Assembly: GCA_964017185.1 (NCBI GenBank)
Contig: OZ024869.1
Location: 57,872,761-57,936,760, forward strand
DNA from: Rugalucina vietnamica
Taxonomy: Eukaryota > Mollusca > Bivalvia > Lucinida > Lucinidae
Length of the DNA stretch: 64,000 nucleotides
Direction: 5' to 3'
Shown here piece after piece: positions 35,502-46,275 of the stretch. The notes beneath the pieces are model-generated. The model was not told where the DNA came from. It saw only the letters and a program-made list of their open reading frames with translations, and did no database searches. Position 1 is the stretch's first letter; the number at the start of each line of letters is the position of its first letter. A program made the translations under genes and the position numbers.

Positions 35502-35539
35502 TTTTCTACCCCCATCTGCCACCACCCCGTGGTAATATA

Positions 35540-35730
35540 CATAGACTAACATGTATATTACCATAATAATTGAACATCTCCTCTGTAACCGCATGGCCAA
35601 TCATAGCCAAATTGTATATGAAATATCTATAGGAAGGGGAAACCAATGTGTATATAAAAAACCGAGGTCACATTGACACATTGACCAAGATTGCCGCCAT
35701 GCCCATAGATGGTAAAAAACCCAACAACTA
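35540..35730. repeat. Family 1 core remnant
   Basis: This is similar to 33773-33930 (TAGGAAGGGGAAACCAA, then 'gtgtatataaaaa'). The two fragments flank the hAT element and a SINE. A 127-codon minus frame extends out of this remnant and has no recognisable domain. Confidence 0.55.
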
Positions 35731-36312
35731 CTTTTAGTTTGTTCAGGGACTGTCAGTTGACTCTCATGAATGTAACGCTCTACCTTTCTCACAATTTTCC
35801 TTGAAATTGCTTGATTTCTTTTGTTCGTTGGGGGGGGGACATACTTTAAATACATATTATCACTTGATTTTATTGGTTGCCATAATTTTTCAATTGCTGC
35901 GCACAGTCGAGCTTTCTTAGATAACACAATTTGATTAGAGTAGACCATAGACTGCTTTTTCCATTTGTGGCGAATAATTTTCAAGAAGTCTAAAAATGCA
36001 ACATGATCTTAGAAAACATAAAAAAAACTCCCCTTTTAATGGTCTACTTGTTCGAAAATATCATGCATGCATAACTCTCAAAGACTGCGGTCTTAAACGT
36101 TTTATGTATTCAGAAAAAAAAATCGATTTTTTTTAAACTATTCGAGGCGCTGCTTATCTTGAACTAACTTAAATGTACGCACATAATAACTTAATCAATA
36201 ATCATTGTGTTTTCAAGTTTTTCGTTTTTGTTTGCTGAAGTAAAACTGTTTTTGAATAGTTGCCGCTTATGACTTTGTGCCATAAATACGAAATTTGAAC
36301 GTTTGCCTTTTT
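35731..36312. other. No recognised gene
   Basis: AT-rich sequence. If the host gene is transcribed through the family 2 element, this stretch could hold the original 3' UTR or 3' flank. Confidence 0.35.
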
Positions 36313-38141
36313 GTTTTTATGCCCCCAACTTTGAAAAAGTTGGAAGGGCATATTGGTTTGGGCTTGTCTGTCTGTCTGTCTGTGTGTGCGTGTGTAACGC
36401 CTTTTTTTTGAATGGTGAATGTTAGGGATTTGAAATTTCATGTGTGTATTCCTCATGAAAAAATAGTTGACCCGTATTTTTTTTCTTGTCCGAGTTATGC
36501 CCCTTTTCTGAGTTATTTCCCTTTGAAAACAAAATTTGAAAATCTTGTGTGCAAGATATCTCCAAAAGTATTTAAGCTAGAGCCTTCATATTTGGTATAC
36601 TGGTTGGGGATGATGAGTAGATTACCTGATCAACTTTTGAGAACTTTCCGTCAAATTTTGACAAAAATACGGAATTTTGAAATTTTGATTGATTTTTCCA
36701 CTTTTCGGTGAAATTTGAAACTTTTGAAAGGTGAATGCTAGGGTTTTGAAATTTCATATACACATTCCTCATGATAAAATAGTTGACCCGTATTTTTTTG
36801 TATGGCCAAGTTATGCCCCTTTTCTGAGTTATGTCCCTTTGAAAACAAAATTTGAAAATATTGTGTGCAAGATATCTCAAAAAGTATTTGAGCTAGAGCC
36901 TTCATATTTGGTACACTTGTTGGGGCTGAGAAGTAGATGACCTGATCAACTTTTGAGAACTTTCCGTCAAATTTTGACAAAAATACGGAATTTTGAAATT
37001 TTGATTGATTTTTCCACTTTTCGGTGAAATTTGAAACTTTTGAAAGGTGAATGCTAGGGTTTTGAAATTTCATATACACATTCCTCATGATAAAATAGTT
37101 GACCCGTATTTTTTGTATGGCCAAGTTATGCCCCTTTTGTGAGTAATGTCCCTTTGAAAACAAAAATTGAAAATATTGTGTGCAAGATATCTCAAAAAGT
37201 ATTTGAGCTAGAGCCTTCATATTTGGCACACTTGTTGGGGCTGAGAAGTGGATGACCTGATAACTTTTTGAGAACTTTCTGTCAAATTTTTACAAAAATA
37301 CGGAATTTTGAAATTTTGATTGATTTTTCCACTTTTTGGTGAAATTTGAAACGTTTGAACGGTGAATGCTAGGGTTTTGAAATTTCATATACACATTCCT
37401 CATGATAAAATAGTTGACCCGTATTTTTTGTATGGCCAAGTTATGCCCCTTTTTTGAGTTATGTCCCTTTGAAAACAAAATTTGAAAATCTTGTGTGCAA
37501 GATATCTCAAAAAGTATTTAAGCTAGAGCCTTCATATTTGGTACAGTTGTTGGGGCTGAGGAGTAGATGACCTGATTAACTTTTGAGAATTTTCCGTCAA
37601 ATTTTTACAAAAATACAGAATTTTGAAATTTTGATTGATTTTTCCACTTATCGGTGAAATTTGAAACTTTTGAACAGTGAATGTTAGGGTTTTGAAATTT
37701 CATATACAAATTCCTCATGAAAAAATAGTTGACAGGCATTTTTTTTTTCATGTTCAAGGTATGTATTTTTTTGGAGTTATGGCCCTTTTAAAATAAGATT
37801 TGAAAATCTTGTGTGCAAGATATCTGAAAAAGTATTTAAGTTAGAGCCTTCATATTTGGTATACTGGTTGGGGCTGAGAAGAAGATCACCTGATTACTTT
37901 TTGAGGACTTTCCATCATATTTTGACAAAATAACTCCATTTTGAAATTTTTACTCCATTTCTAACTTGTATGCAAAGGCTTACATTCTGTTTCTGGATGG
38001 AGGCAAAAAAGGCAACCGAACAGCTTTTTTAGGAAATTAAATTTCACTTAATTCGAATGAAATAATGAATCATACAAGTTGCCAGTTTAGGGACAAGCTT
38101 ACAGTTGGGGGCATAGTGTTTTACAAACACGCATTTCTAGT
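36313..38141 (+). mobile_element. Helentron/HINE-like element, family 2, copy 2, abutting the stop codon
   Basis: The 5' end is ATGCCCCCAACTTTG with the GAA-capped CCAACTTT/AAAGTTGG hairpin and outer ATGCCC/GGGCAT, followed by (GTCT)n. About five tandem core units of 305-315 bp follow. The 3' end has AGTTGGGGGCAT, the GTGTTTTACAAACAC hairpin (38116-38130) and CTAGT (38137-38141). It closely matches copy 1 at 6853-8051, which has three units. Its last T overlaps the last base of the host gene's stop codon on the minus strand. No transposase is present. Confidence 0.8.
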
Positions 38142-39023
38142 TAAACTACATGTTCTTCGATTGCATTTGGGTCTTGCAACAGTTTTACCTTGGTCTGTGT
38201 TTTCATTTCAACTGGTTTAGCCTGAGAGTTAGGCGATGTCTCCAAACTGAATGCATTCATATCATATTCCCCTACACTTGTTAGTGATCTGTCGAGCAAA
38301 TATCGCCGATTTAAGATCGCATTTCTCGATGTATCGTTGTATTCAGTATTCGGTGATTGATTTGAACTCGTTGCCAGCATGTCTGTAGGCTGTGGTACAT
38401 CGTCGATGTATAGGAAATTCAGAGCAGGATCAGAGCACGATATGTAGTTGTCCTGTTCGTGAATGGATATTTGTTTTTGTAGAATTCTTTCCCGCCTTGC
38501 CGGCCTCACCTTAATTTGCGTGCACTGCTCGACAGAGCTACTGGAATCCATATCATGTAATATGTTTAATTGGAGTCGCGATGGTTCGTTTTCATTTTGC
38601 TGCCATTCGTCCGCTGTGGAATGCCTACGTTCTGACTCTTTTGCAAGGGGTGAGCAAGGATGTTGATCTGTCTGCATTGAGTGAGCTCTTACTGGCATTT
38701 GCCTGCAACGGTGTGGTGAATGTCCGTGTACGTATATTCGCCCGAGAGAGTGTCTTTTATGTTCCAGTATGTGAGAGCGTGTACTGATCTGTGTTTTGTA
38801 ATTTCCATGTGTGCCATTAAATTTGTCACCAGATTTTCCTTTGTATTTCAGGTCATAGGTTGTTGGTTCATAGTGTCCACTTTCTTCTTGCTCGACATCA
38901 GATGTAAATTCCTCGTCATTTCCATGTGTCACAGTTTCGCTGAAGTCAAAATATCGTTCATCATGGAAATTTGATGATATGGCATCATACTTGCCAGGTT
39001 CTGTCTTCATTTTCTTTCGATAT
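38141..39023 (-). CDS. Terminal exon: cytoplasmic tail of FN3 transmembrane protein
   Basis: The acceptor TATTTTCAG ends at 39024 with a branch-like CTGAC upstream. The exon is open from 39023 in phase 2 to the TAA at 38143-38141. It encodes RYRKK and then 289 residues. The RYRKK cluster directly after the transmembrane exon is a typical stop-transfer signal. The tail has an acidic start, a His/Arg-rich middle, Ser-rich stretches, two basophilic-kinase-like sites (KRHS and RRHS) and the C-terminus EEHVV. I see no catalytic domain. Length and codon pattern make this coding with high confidence; the family is not identified. It joins exon 50072-49903 in matching phase 2. The family 2 element begins right at the stop codon, so the 3' UTR would be element-derived. 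Confidence 0.88.
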
Positions 39024-39053
39024 CTGAAAATACATCTATGATGTCAGAGTATG

Positions 39054-39100
<47 letters not shown>
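39054..39100 (-). repeat. 47-base homopolymer (T on the gene strand)
   Basis: A run of 47 A on the plus strand is T on the gene strand. It lies about 30 bases upstream of the terminal-exon acceptor, just 5' of the likely branch point. Confidence 0.95.
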
Positions 39101-39101
<1 letters not shown>

Positions 39102-39908
39102 GACCCTCCTTTCAGCACTGTTTCAACATGGCTGCGACTCAATTCGTTATCGACTCAATTCGTACTCAAGTCAGTTCGTACTCAAGTCAATATGTACTCG
39201 TCAATATGTACTCCTTTTGGATAATTTACTCTAAACAATTTGGTCAATTCATACTCAGTTTGGTCGATTCGTACTCAGTTTCGCCAATCGTACTCATCGT
39301 GAAATGAGTACAAATTGACCAAAATGAGTACGAACTGACCAAACGAATTTTAGGAAGGGTTTAAGTTTCTCATTTGCGAAATGATTTTGTTTCAACTTTA
39401 TCTGCCAATGTAATTCGATTTCAGATGGGTTGTAATAAATTAAATGCATTATAAACATTTCTTGTTTGTCAGAGAAACGCACTTTAATGTAAAACCTATT
39501 GTGCGAAGAAAGAAAGAAAGAAAGAAAATACTAGTTTTCCTTAATAGATTGGAGACAATTTGTGATTTTCTACACAAACTTAAATACAATACAATTAATT
39601 TATACAATACAATTAATTTATTGTTCCATCTCAAAACATACATGAGGCATTAACAATATCAACAATATGTCGACACCAAGAGAGAGAATAAAAATGGATA
39701 AAATGTTGACGTAATAATAAAAAGGACACTAACTAAAATTAGCAAATAAATGAATTCAATAAGACTGATCATACTGTATCTTCGAAGTAAGGAAATGTCA
39801 TTTCTGTTGTATTTTGACACTTCTTTTAGAAAAAAAAATCAAGTAAACAATGGATATAGATATATAAATAATATGATATCACTGCTGGTAATCATGTGGA
39901 CGCAAATG

Positions 39909-39946
<38 letters not shown>

Positions 39947-40184
39947 ACACTTGACGACAAATGATGAAATGTGTGTCTGATATGTTCGTGTGTGTGTTTT
40001 GATGCAGCTTCCGTGTCAGTAGTGTTTGTTTTCCTTTTGTCGTTTTTTTTTTATTTTCTTTATTTTGTTATGTTAAAACCGTTGCAAATGTTTACAGGCA
40101 TGTACGAATGCATGAATCAATTGATAAGAAATCACTGATTCATACCCATGTGTACCCTCATAACGCACGAACAGTCTGTAACCG
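39101..40184. other. Intron sequence with simple repeats
   Basis: The stretch 39125-39335 is a degenerate short repeat of CGTACTCA, AATTCGTACTC and TTGGTC-like words, with inverted copies at its right end. A (GAAA)n run lies near 39507, a two-copy 18-bp repeat (TACAATACAATTAATTTA) at about 39585-39620, and (GA)n at about 39911-39944. No exon is seen. Confidence 0.5.
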
Positions 40185-40440
40185 GTCGACGAGATGGCTC
40201 AGTAGCTCAGTTATAGAGTGCTAATTTGGTGTCTCAATGTGGGTCCGTCCTCGGGCTGCTAGCAGCAAATGGACTCTGGGTTCGGGGTCGAAACAAATTA
40301 AGCAGGGGGAAATGGGTTCGGGGTCGAAACAAATTAAGCAGGGGGAAAATGTAAGTCGACCAAGTGGCTCGGTAGCTCAGTGGTAGAGTGCTCGCACGGT
40401 AAGCGAAAGACCCTGGGTTCGAGTCCCGGGTCAGGCCGCG
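40185..40440 (+). repeat. tRNA-like sequence and SINE fragment
   Basis: The 72-base stretch 40366-40437 has a tRNA outline. There is a GGCTCGG/TCAGGCC acceptor with one mismatch, a GCTC/GAGT D stem, an ACGGTAA anticodon loop and a TTCGAGT T loop with B box GGTTCGAGTCC. The loop lacks the invariant T before the anticodon, so I favour a SINE head or tRNA pseudogene. A truncated copy lies at 40190-40240. A 41-bp duplication (GGGTTCGGGGTCGAAACAAA...) lies between them. Confidence 0.55.
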
Positions 40441-40519
40441 TTCTTTTTCCGCCCCTGTGACAAATCATTATTTTGTTTAATGCAGCATGCATAAAATTGA
40501 ATTGATATTCGGAGATAAA

Positions 40520-40950
40520 TAAAATACATAGGTTTGATCCTTGAAGCAGTAAAACATTCAATGGGAGATAGTATGGACTATTTTGCGCAACTTCGAGTAA
40601 TGAACCCTTATCAGTAGCCCTTTTTAAACCGGCAACGAAGGTCGGACTAAAGTGCTGCAGTACCGAGAATTTATACGAGAAGTCTAACTCAAAAGACAAA
40701 TTCCTAAACGGGGACAAGTAATTAAAACATTGCTTAGAAGAATGTTTCTGAACATGAGTGTTTTGAATATCTTTACTGATCTCAAAGTACCGAAAGAAAA
40801 ATATAATCTGCACTATGGATAATGTACGGGGAGACTTTTAGGGCCGCCACACGGCACACCGCCAGCTGCAGTGATAGCAAATAAAATATAATGGTTTGAT
40901 CATTTGGGAGCAGTAAAACATTCAAAGGGAGATAGTATGGACTATATAAA
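40520..40950 (+). repeat. Family 4 (about 370 bp) unit plus partial
   Basis: One unit begins at about 40532 (GGTTTGATCCTTGAAGCAG) and runs to 'gggccgccacacggcacac'. A second begins at about 40893 and is cut short near 40945. Confidence 0.7.
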
Positions 40951-40974
40951 GCATAATGATATACTAAATCAAAA

Positions 40975-42290
40975 ATGCAGTGTAGCTGTAGCAATGATAA
41001 CTGTTCATCAAAGACTTCTGTCCACCATGGACTATTGTCGTTCCGGCTGCAACGACTTCTGACCACTAGACAGTAATCGTTGATTTTTCAACCGTTTCTG
41101 TCCATTGTGGACAGAAGTCGTTGCTGTGATTGATATGACCCGCAGTGTCAACGATAACTGAGAAAATCCTCAAACCTAAAGGCAAGGTACAAAGATTAAA
41201 GGAGTCTGTATCTTCACAACTACTCAGTAGGCAGCATTCATACTCATTACTGGGATCATGTACCCTATAGGGTTGGATTTCATGTCGTATTGTCAGGACA
41301 CTGGATCCATGCCCTGGTATGGCTAGACGTCAAAATATAGATCACCATCAAACACGGCTCAAGTGTATAAGTCAATATCTTCACAACTGAACATAAAACA
41401 TTAATGAATGGATCTGACATAGTTATTCTATAGGCTGCATGATAGATGACCCCTGTCTAGGGTGGCGCTAGAGGTACAAGGGTGAATGTTGTCTACTAAA
41501 TGGGTGTCAATGTACTAACAGAAACGTTTTAACAGTAATAAAAAGGTACAAGTAGGCAAAGATCAGGAAAAGGCGCAATCAGAAAAAAGATTCCCACTCC
41601 GAGATGGGGAAAAAACCAAACAAACAATCAGGTACTTGTACCATGAAAACATATCGTAAGCCGAATGAGCAGCTATTTTCCCAATAGGGGGCCACTCAGT
41701 TACCTAAACTTAACTAAAAATATGACCACATACTTCAGGCACCAACAGCACAAAAATTTAAACACCAAGACATAAAACAAAAAGAACCACCACAGAAGTA
41801 TCGCCTTGGAACGATCAGTAACACAAAGTTACTGGCGGGCTTAAACCGGTTTTACATGGCCATAACCTCACCCTCAGCTTCTGCAGTGGTTCATAACATT
41901 TAGTTAGTTCTTCGGTCCTCGTGGTGAATCTCTAACTAGTCAATGACGATAAACATCCTAATGAATCAAAAACCAGGACTCACAGATTGAGTAAGCTGCC
42001 CGACGATGGAGATCCCTGGGCGCCGAATAATCTCCTAACTCCGGAATTAAAGAAGGCAGCATAGTTATCAACCATGATTGGGTAAAAACTAAGCATGCAG
42101 ACTGTCGCATAACAAAAGCCTTTTTAGCATGCTCTAAGAAAATGAACAGTAATCGTTGAAAGTAAATTTTATACACACATGCTCAACGATTATTGTCCAT
42201 TTTACATAAGTCTTAGCGGCCGCAACGACAATTGTCCATGGAGGACAGAAATCGTTGATGGGCAGTTATCGTTGCTACAATGCAGCATAG
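40975..42290. mobile_element. Foldback element with hairpin-rich ends
   Basis: GTAGCAATGATAACTG through 'cagtaatcgttga' (about 40988-41082) is repeated inverted at about 42185-42285. Nested hairpins use CAACGACTTCTG/CAGTAATCGTTG and TTTCTGTCCAttgTGGACAGAA. Between the arms lie degraded family 3 core and an inverted retroelement 3' end. Confidence 0.5.
41545..42115 (-). mobile_element. Retroelement 3' end, minus strand
   Basis: Read on the minus strand, a coding remnant near 42112-42040 gives MRQSACLVF, then (in another frame) DNYAAFFN. It is followed by the 3' region shared with 22320-22937 and 42755-43360, ending in TACTTGTACCTTT at about 41545. It keeps slightly more of the C-terminal coding end than the copy at 22205. 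Frameshifts make it non-functional. Confidence 0.6.
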
Positions 42291-42439
42291 TTGACCTTTC
42301 GAATAATATGCTGTAAATGGCGAAGCACGTTTGTGCAATGAAAACGTTTGCAGGACTACTGTATGCGTACTTTATCGCGAATTTCAACTACTTTAACAAT
42401 ACGTTTGTGTGAATATTGTAAGACAACTGCTGAATCTTA

Positions 42440-42610
42440 GACTTTAGGACCCGGTTGTATCAAACTTTAATTTTAAATTAAATGGCAGTTAATTTAAAAT
42501 TAAGTATTTCTCAATTAAGTCGGGTTGTACGAAACTTTTAATGACGAAGTTCGTCATTAAATCGCCTAATTTGAAATTAACTTTAATGTTGGTCGGGGTA
42601 GTTTTAACTC
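42440..42610. repeat. Hairpin-rich AT segment
   Basis: TTAATTTTAAATTAA (42467-42481) and TTAATTTAAAATTAA (42489-42503) form a perfect 15-bp stem with a 7-base loop. ATGACGAAGTTCGTCAT (42541-42557) forms a second hairpin. Each is preceded by a CGGTTGTAtcAAAC/GGGTTGTACGAAAC motif, suggesting a small MITE. Confidence 0.5.
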
Positions 42611-42754
42611 ATCATTAGCGGGATTTCAAGAAAAAAGTCAGCCAAATTGTATGTGAAGCCTCTATAGGAAGGGATAACGAACGTGTTTATAAATAATCCA
42701 GGCCACATTACCAAGATGGCAGCCATGCCCATATATGGTAAACACCATTTTGTT
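42611..42754. repeat. Family 1 core remnant
   Basis: CACATTACCAAGATGGCAGC and 'gcccatatatggtaaacacc' are family 1 phrases. The remnant is truncated by the retroelement 3' end that follows. Confidence 0.6.
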
Positions 42755-43360
42755 TGTTGGGGCCGGAGCTTCTTGTCTGTTGCTTGGCCCACCGGGGTCC
42801 AACTGGTGTTTTTTTCTTTTGCTCCGTAGTAGGTTATTCGGCGCCCAGGGATCTCCATCGTCGGACAGCTTACTCAATCTGTGAGTCCTGGTTTTTGATT
42901 CATCAGGATGTTTATCATGATTTATTTGTTTGTTCTTGATGATTCATTGACTAGTTAGAGATTCACCACGAGGACCGAAGAACTAACTAAATGTTATGAA
43001 CCACTGCAGAAGCTGAGGGTGAGGTTAGGTACCTGTAAACCCGGTTTAAGCCCGCCAGTAACTTTGTGTTACTGATCATTCCAAGTCGATACTTCTGTGG
43101 TGGTTCTTTTTGTTTTATGTCTTGGTGTTTAAAAATTTTTGTGCTGTTGGCGCCTTATGTATGTTTTCATATTTTAATTAAGTTAAGGTAACTGAGTGGC
43201 CACCTATTGGGAAAATAGCTGCTCATTCGGCTTACGGTATGTTTCATGGTATAAGTACCTGATTGTTGGTTTGGTTTTTTCTCACCTCGGTTTTTGTAGT
43301 GGGATTCTTTTTCTGATTGCGCCTTTTCCTGATCTTTGCCTACTTGTACCTTTTCTTTCA
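42755..43360 (+). mobile_element. 5'-truncated retroelement 3' end
   Basis: It is near-identical to 22330-22937 from GGCCGGAGCTTCTTGTCTG to TACTTGTACCTTTT. It contains only the 3' non-coding region and is inserted in family 1 remnant sequence. Confidence 0.7.
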
Positions 43361-43920
43361 AACAATCTTCTCCAGAACCGATGGGCTGATTTCAACGAAA
43401 CTTGGTATGTAACATCTGTGCATAAAGTACTACAATGTGCTTATCAATCATGAACCTGTGATAACATTGACCTATTTTATGGCTAGGTCAACATAGGTCG
43501 CTTATGCATTTGAATGGGAAAAATTGTAAAATTGTTGAAGATTCCGAGAAAGTTTGGGGCTATATAGATGTATATTTTTATAATCTTCAAAGATTTTCTT
43601 CTCTGATAACTTCTCTCAGTGACCCTTTACATAACTGACAGCGAAAGCCAGACATTTTTGCTGCAATTTCAAGAGTTTACATCTGTTTAGTCTAAATCAA
43701 AGACTCATATTCCCAAAGGGGCCAAATAATCAAAATACTGTTAAGAAGATGATTCTTAACGTACAATATATTTTAAATACTCCAAATATATTCACTGATC
43801 CCAAAGGATCAAAAGAAAAATGTAATCTGCACTATGAATGATGTACGGGGAGACTTTTTAGGGCCGCCACACGGTACAACAACAGCTGCAGTAATAGGAA
43901 ATAAAAATCATTGTTAGATC
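43361..43920. repeat. Family 1 and family 4 remnants
   Basis: 43365-43560 carries family 1 phrases (CTCCAGAACCGATGGGCTGA, 'tgacctattttatggc'). 43600-43920 is a diverged family 4 unit ending ATGATGTACGGGGAGACTTT, then 'ttagggccgcc'. Confidence 0.6.
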
Positions 43921-43959
43921 CTGGCATGTAGCATCGATGACTCTAGTACTACAATGTGT

Positions 43960-44150
43960 TTTTAGGGAGCACGGTGGCGTAGTGGTAGAGCGTCGGACTC
44001 CGAATGGTTCGATCCCCACAAGTGTCACCGTGTTGTGTCCTTGAGCAAGACACATTAGCTCCCTACAGTAGAGTTGGCTCCGTCCTGACATGACTGAAAA
44101 ATTGTTCACTGGGACGTCAAGCCTCAGTACAAACAAACAAACAATGTGTA
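43960..44150 (+). repeat. tRNA-derived SINE
   Basis: The head GCACGGTGGCGTAGTGGTAG, the B box GGTTCGATCCCC, the conserved CCTTGAGCAAGACAC block and the common tail (CACTGGGACGTCAAGCCTCA, then CAAACAAAC) are all present. The anticodon arm is shortened. Confidence 0.75.
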
Positions 44151-44250
44151 TAGGAATTATGACCATGGAATGACCTTGACTTATTTTACGGCAAGGGCAA
44201 CATAGGTTTTTAATGCATTTGAATGAAAAAAAATGTAAAAATGTCATTTA
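44150..44250. repeat. Family 1 remnant
   Basis: Contains ATGACCTTGACTTATTTTAC and 'ggcaagggcaacatagg'. Confidence 0.5.
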
Positions 44251-44560
44251 AAAAGGTACAAGTATGCAATACTCAGGAACAGGTGCAATCTGAAAGACAT
44301 TAACACTCTTAAAACCAAGGTGGAAAAAAACTAAATTGACAATAAGGTACTAATACTTAGAAAACATATCGTAAGCCGAGTGAGCAGTTACCCGAACATA
44401 GCTAAAACATAATACTTAGAAAACATATCGTAAGCCGAGTGAGCAGTTACCCGAACATAGCTAAAACAATGAAAACGTACATAAGGTTCAAACAGTACAA
44501 AAATTCGACACCAAAACACAAAACAAAGAGAACCACAGCAGAAATATCGCGTTTGAACAT
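44250..44560 (-). mobile_element. Diverged retroelement 3' end, minus strand
   Basis: The 3' terminus is AGGTACAAGTATGCAA read on plus. 'aaaacatatcgtaagccgagtgagcag' matches 41650 and, in reverse, 22795. A block of about 59 bp starting TAATACTTAG is tandemly duplicated at 44351 and 44410. Confidence 0.6.
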
Positions 44561-44589
44561 ATTTCATCCCAGTTTTGGATAGAAGTCCC

Positions 44590-44665
44590 ATAAAATGGAG
44601 ACAGACGTGAACGTCTCGACTTGAACATAGGTGTTTACTGGTACGTAAAGCAACAAATCAAACAA
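44590..44665 (+). repeat. SINE tail fragment
   Basis: A diverged common tail (GGTGTTTACTGGTACGTAAA, then 'gcaacaaatcaaacaaac'). Confidence 0.45.
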
Positions 44666-45399
44666 ACGAAGTTATTAAAAGGTTTTCGACTGTTATAATT
44701 ACTTAGACGCACAGAGAATGTCAGATGTCTGTCTAATGAGAGTGATTGTTGCCCATGGGCTAATTGCTTTTACAGATTAATGGAAAATATAGGTTGACGT
44801 TACAATATTAGTGTTCTAATTTGATTGAAAAATGATATTATATGTTGTTTATTGTACAACAACGAATCTTCCTCGTGGCTCTAAAGAAGTCACGTACCGA
44901 ATACAAACGTCAAATGTATCATACGAAAGGAAATCTCATCAAAGCGTAAGATCACTTCAGAACCTACATCATGTTCTTTGCTTAACCTTGGCATGTAATT
45001 ACAGTTGTGTTTCAAGTAATGTTTTATGATATAAGGCGACAGCTTTAAGCAGTTTTTTAAACCGCACGTATCGCACGTATTGGAATTTCAAATAGGCAAC
45101 GACTTAAATTTCATACAAAAAAAAACAAAACAAAAAAACAAAAAAAAAACAGGCAAAACAACATACCATGTGAGATAGATTTGGTTGTTAATTATATCAA
45201 GAAAAATCTATCAACCGAAATCAATTATAACACGAAATCTTGGAATGATGTTCGCATTTGTAATTTGTAAGCGTGATGCAGATGTATAGAATTTTTTCAG
45301 TATGCAAGTTGGTAAGGTTTGCTAGACTTGCTGAGCAGGTCATCTCAGTGTCATCTAAAGAAATAATACATGGCACAGGTATTGATGCAATTGGTCTTA

Positions 45400-45640
45400 A
45401 AACCCAACCCAGACACCAGGCGGGAAAGAAAAAAAAAAACAGCATGCAACATCTCAATAATGTTACATCGCGTATAAAAAGCAGGATGACCACCTTTTCA
45501 CCAACAAGATAGCCATCAGACAAGCATAACCCAAAACAAAGGTGACAAGTACAAGAAAAAGGTAGAAAAAATTACATACATCACTTAAGAACCGTATTGG
45601 AACGGTCAATAAAGAAACTACTAGAGGGCTTAAAGGTTTG
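45400..45640 (-). mobile_element. Possible retroelement 3' end fragment
   Basis: 'ggtgacaagtacaagaaaaagg' and 'aaccgtattggaacggtcaataaagaaactactagagggctta' resemble a diverged version of the 3' region at 41760-41850. The match is weak. Confidence 0.3.
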
Positions 45641-45680
45641 GACAACTGTAAAATCGATTGTTTGTTCGGTTTCGGTAGAA

Positions 45681-45758
45681 GTTTATTATGTTAATGAAAC
45701 ATCATAGAAAACTTCATGAAGTTTATTATGTTAATGAAACATCATAGAAAACTTCATA
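45681..45758. repeat. 40-bp tandem duplication
   Basis: GTTTATTATGTTAATGAAAC, then 'atcatagaaaacttcat', occurs twice in direct succession (45681 and 45721). Confidence 0.9.
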
Positions 45759-45785
45759 TGTAAGCATTGTGATAAAGCAAAATAA

Positions 45786-46275
45786 TGGAGCAAACGTTAC
45801 TTGGAGACAGATAGTGATGAAATGTCTGTAGTTAATGCTCACTTAAACGAATTACCTGCTAACTTTTCTGTTTGTGTCAATGAAGGCCAAGACAAATTTC
45901 CTACGATGTATTGGATACCTAGGCTTCACAAAAGACCGTATGAAGCTAGATTTATTGTAAATTCTAGTTCTTGTACCACCACCGAACATTCTAAATTATT
46001 AACTTTCTGTCTTACTGTTATCAAATCCCATGTCATACGATACTGTGAGACGGTATAAGAAACTACAAATAAAAATTGGTTTTGGTCAATAAAAAAATCT
46101 GGTGAGGTGCTCAGTAAACTGAATTGTAGAGTGTCCCGTGCGACCAGCTTATCAACTTACGATTTTTCTGCTCTTATACCACATTGCCACTTAATCTGAT
46201 TAAAGAAAAAAAACTACACGATTTGATAGAGTGGACCTTCACTGTATATGGCATGTAATGACAATAAAGCTTTTT
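45786..46275 (+). pseudogene. Reverse transcriptase fragment, left part (interrupted)
   Basis: The open frame 45801-46058 encodes PTMYWIPRLHKRPYEARF, then a Ser/Thr-rich SKLL segment and HVIRYCE. This is characteristic of a retroelement reverse transcriptase widespread in molluscs and cnidarians. The coding sense continues in another frame through NKNWFWSIKKSGEVLSKL and a STYDFS-like stretch to about 46275, so at least one frameshift is present. The frame then meets the family 1 element and resumes at 48396. I infer a Penelope-like or related non-LTR element; the class is not proven. It lies in an intron of the host gene, on the opposite strand. Confidence 0.7.

Noticed and set aside
38463..38974. 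Plus-strand frames overlapping the terminal exon
   Set aside because: Shadows of the minus-strand coding exon, which has splice signals and phase support.
40366..40437. Functional tRNA (Thr-like anticodon)
   Set aside because: The overall fold is close, but the acceptor has a mismatch and the anticodon loop lacks the invariant T before the anticodon. It sits among repeats, so a SINE head or tRNA pseudogene is more likely.
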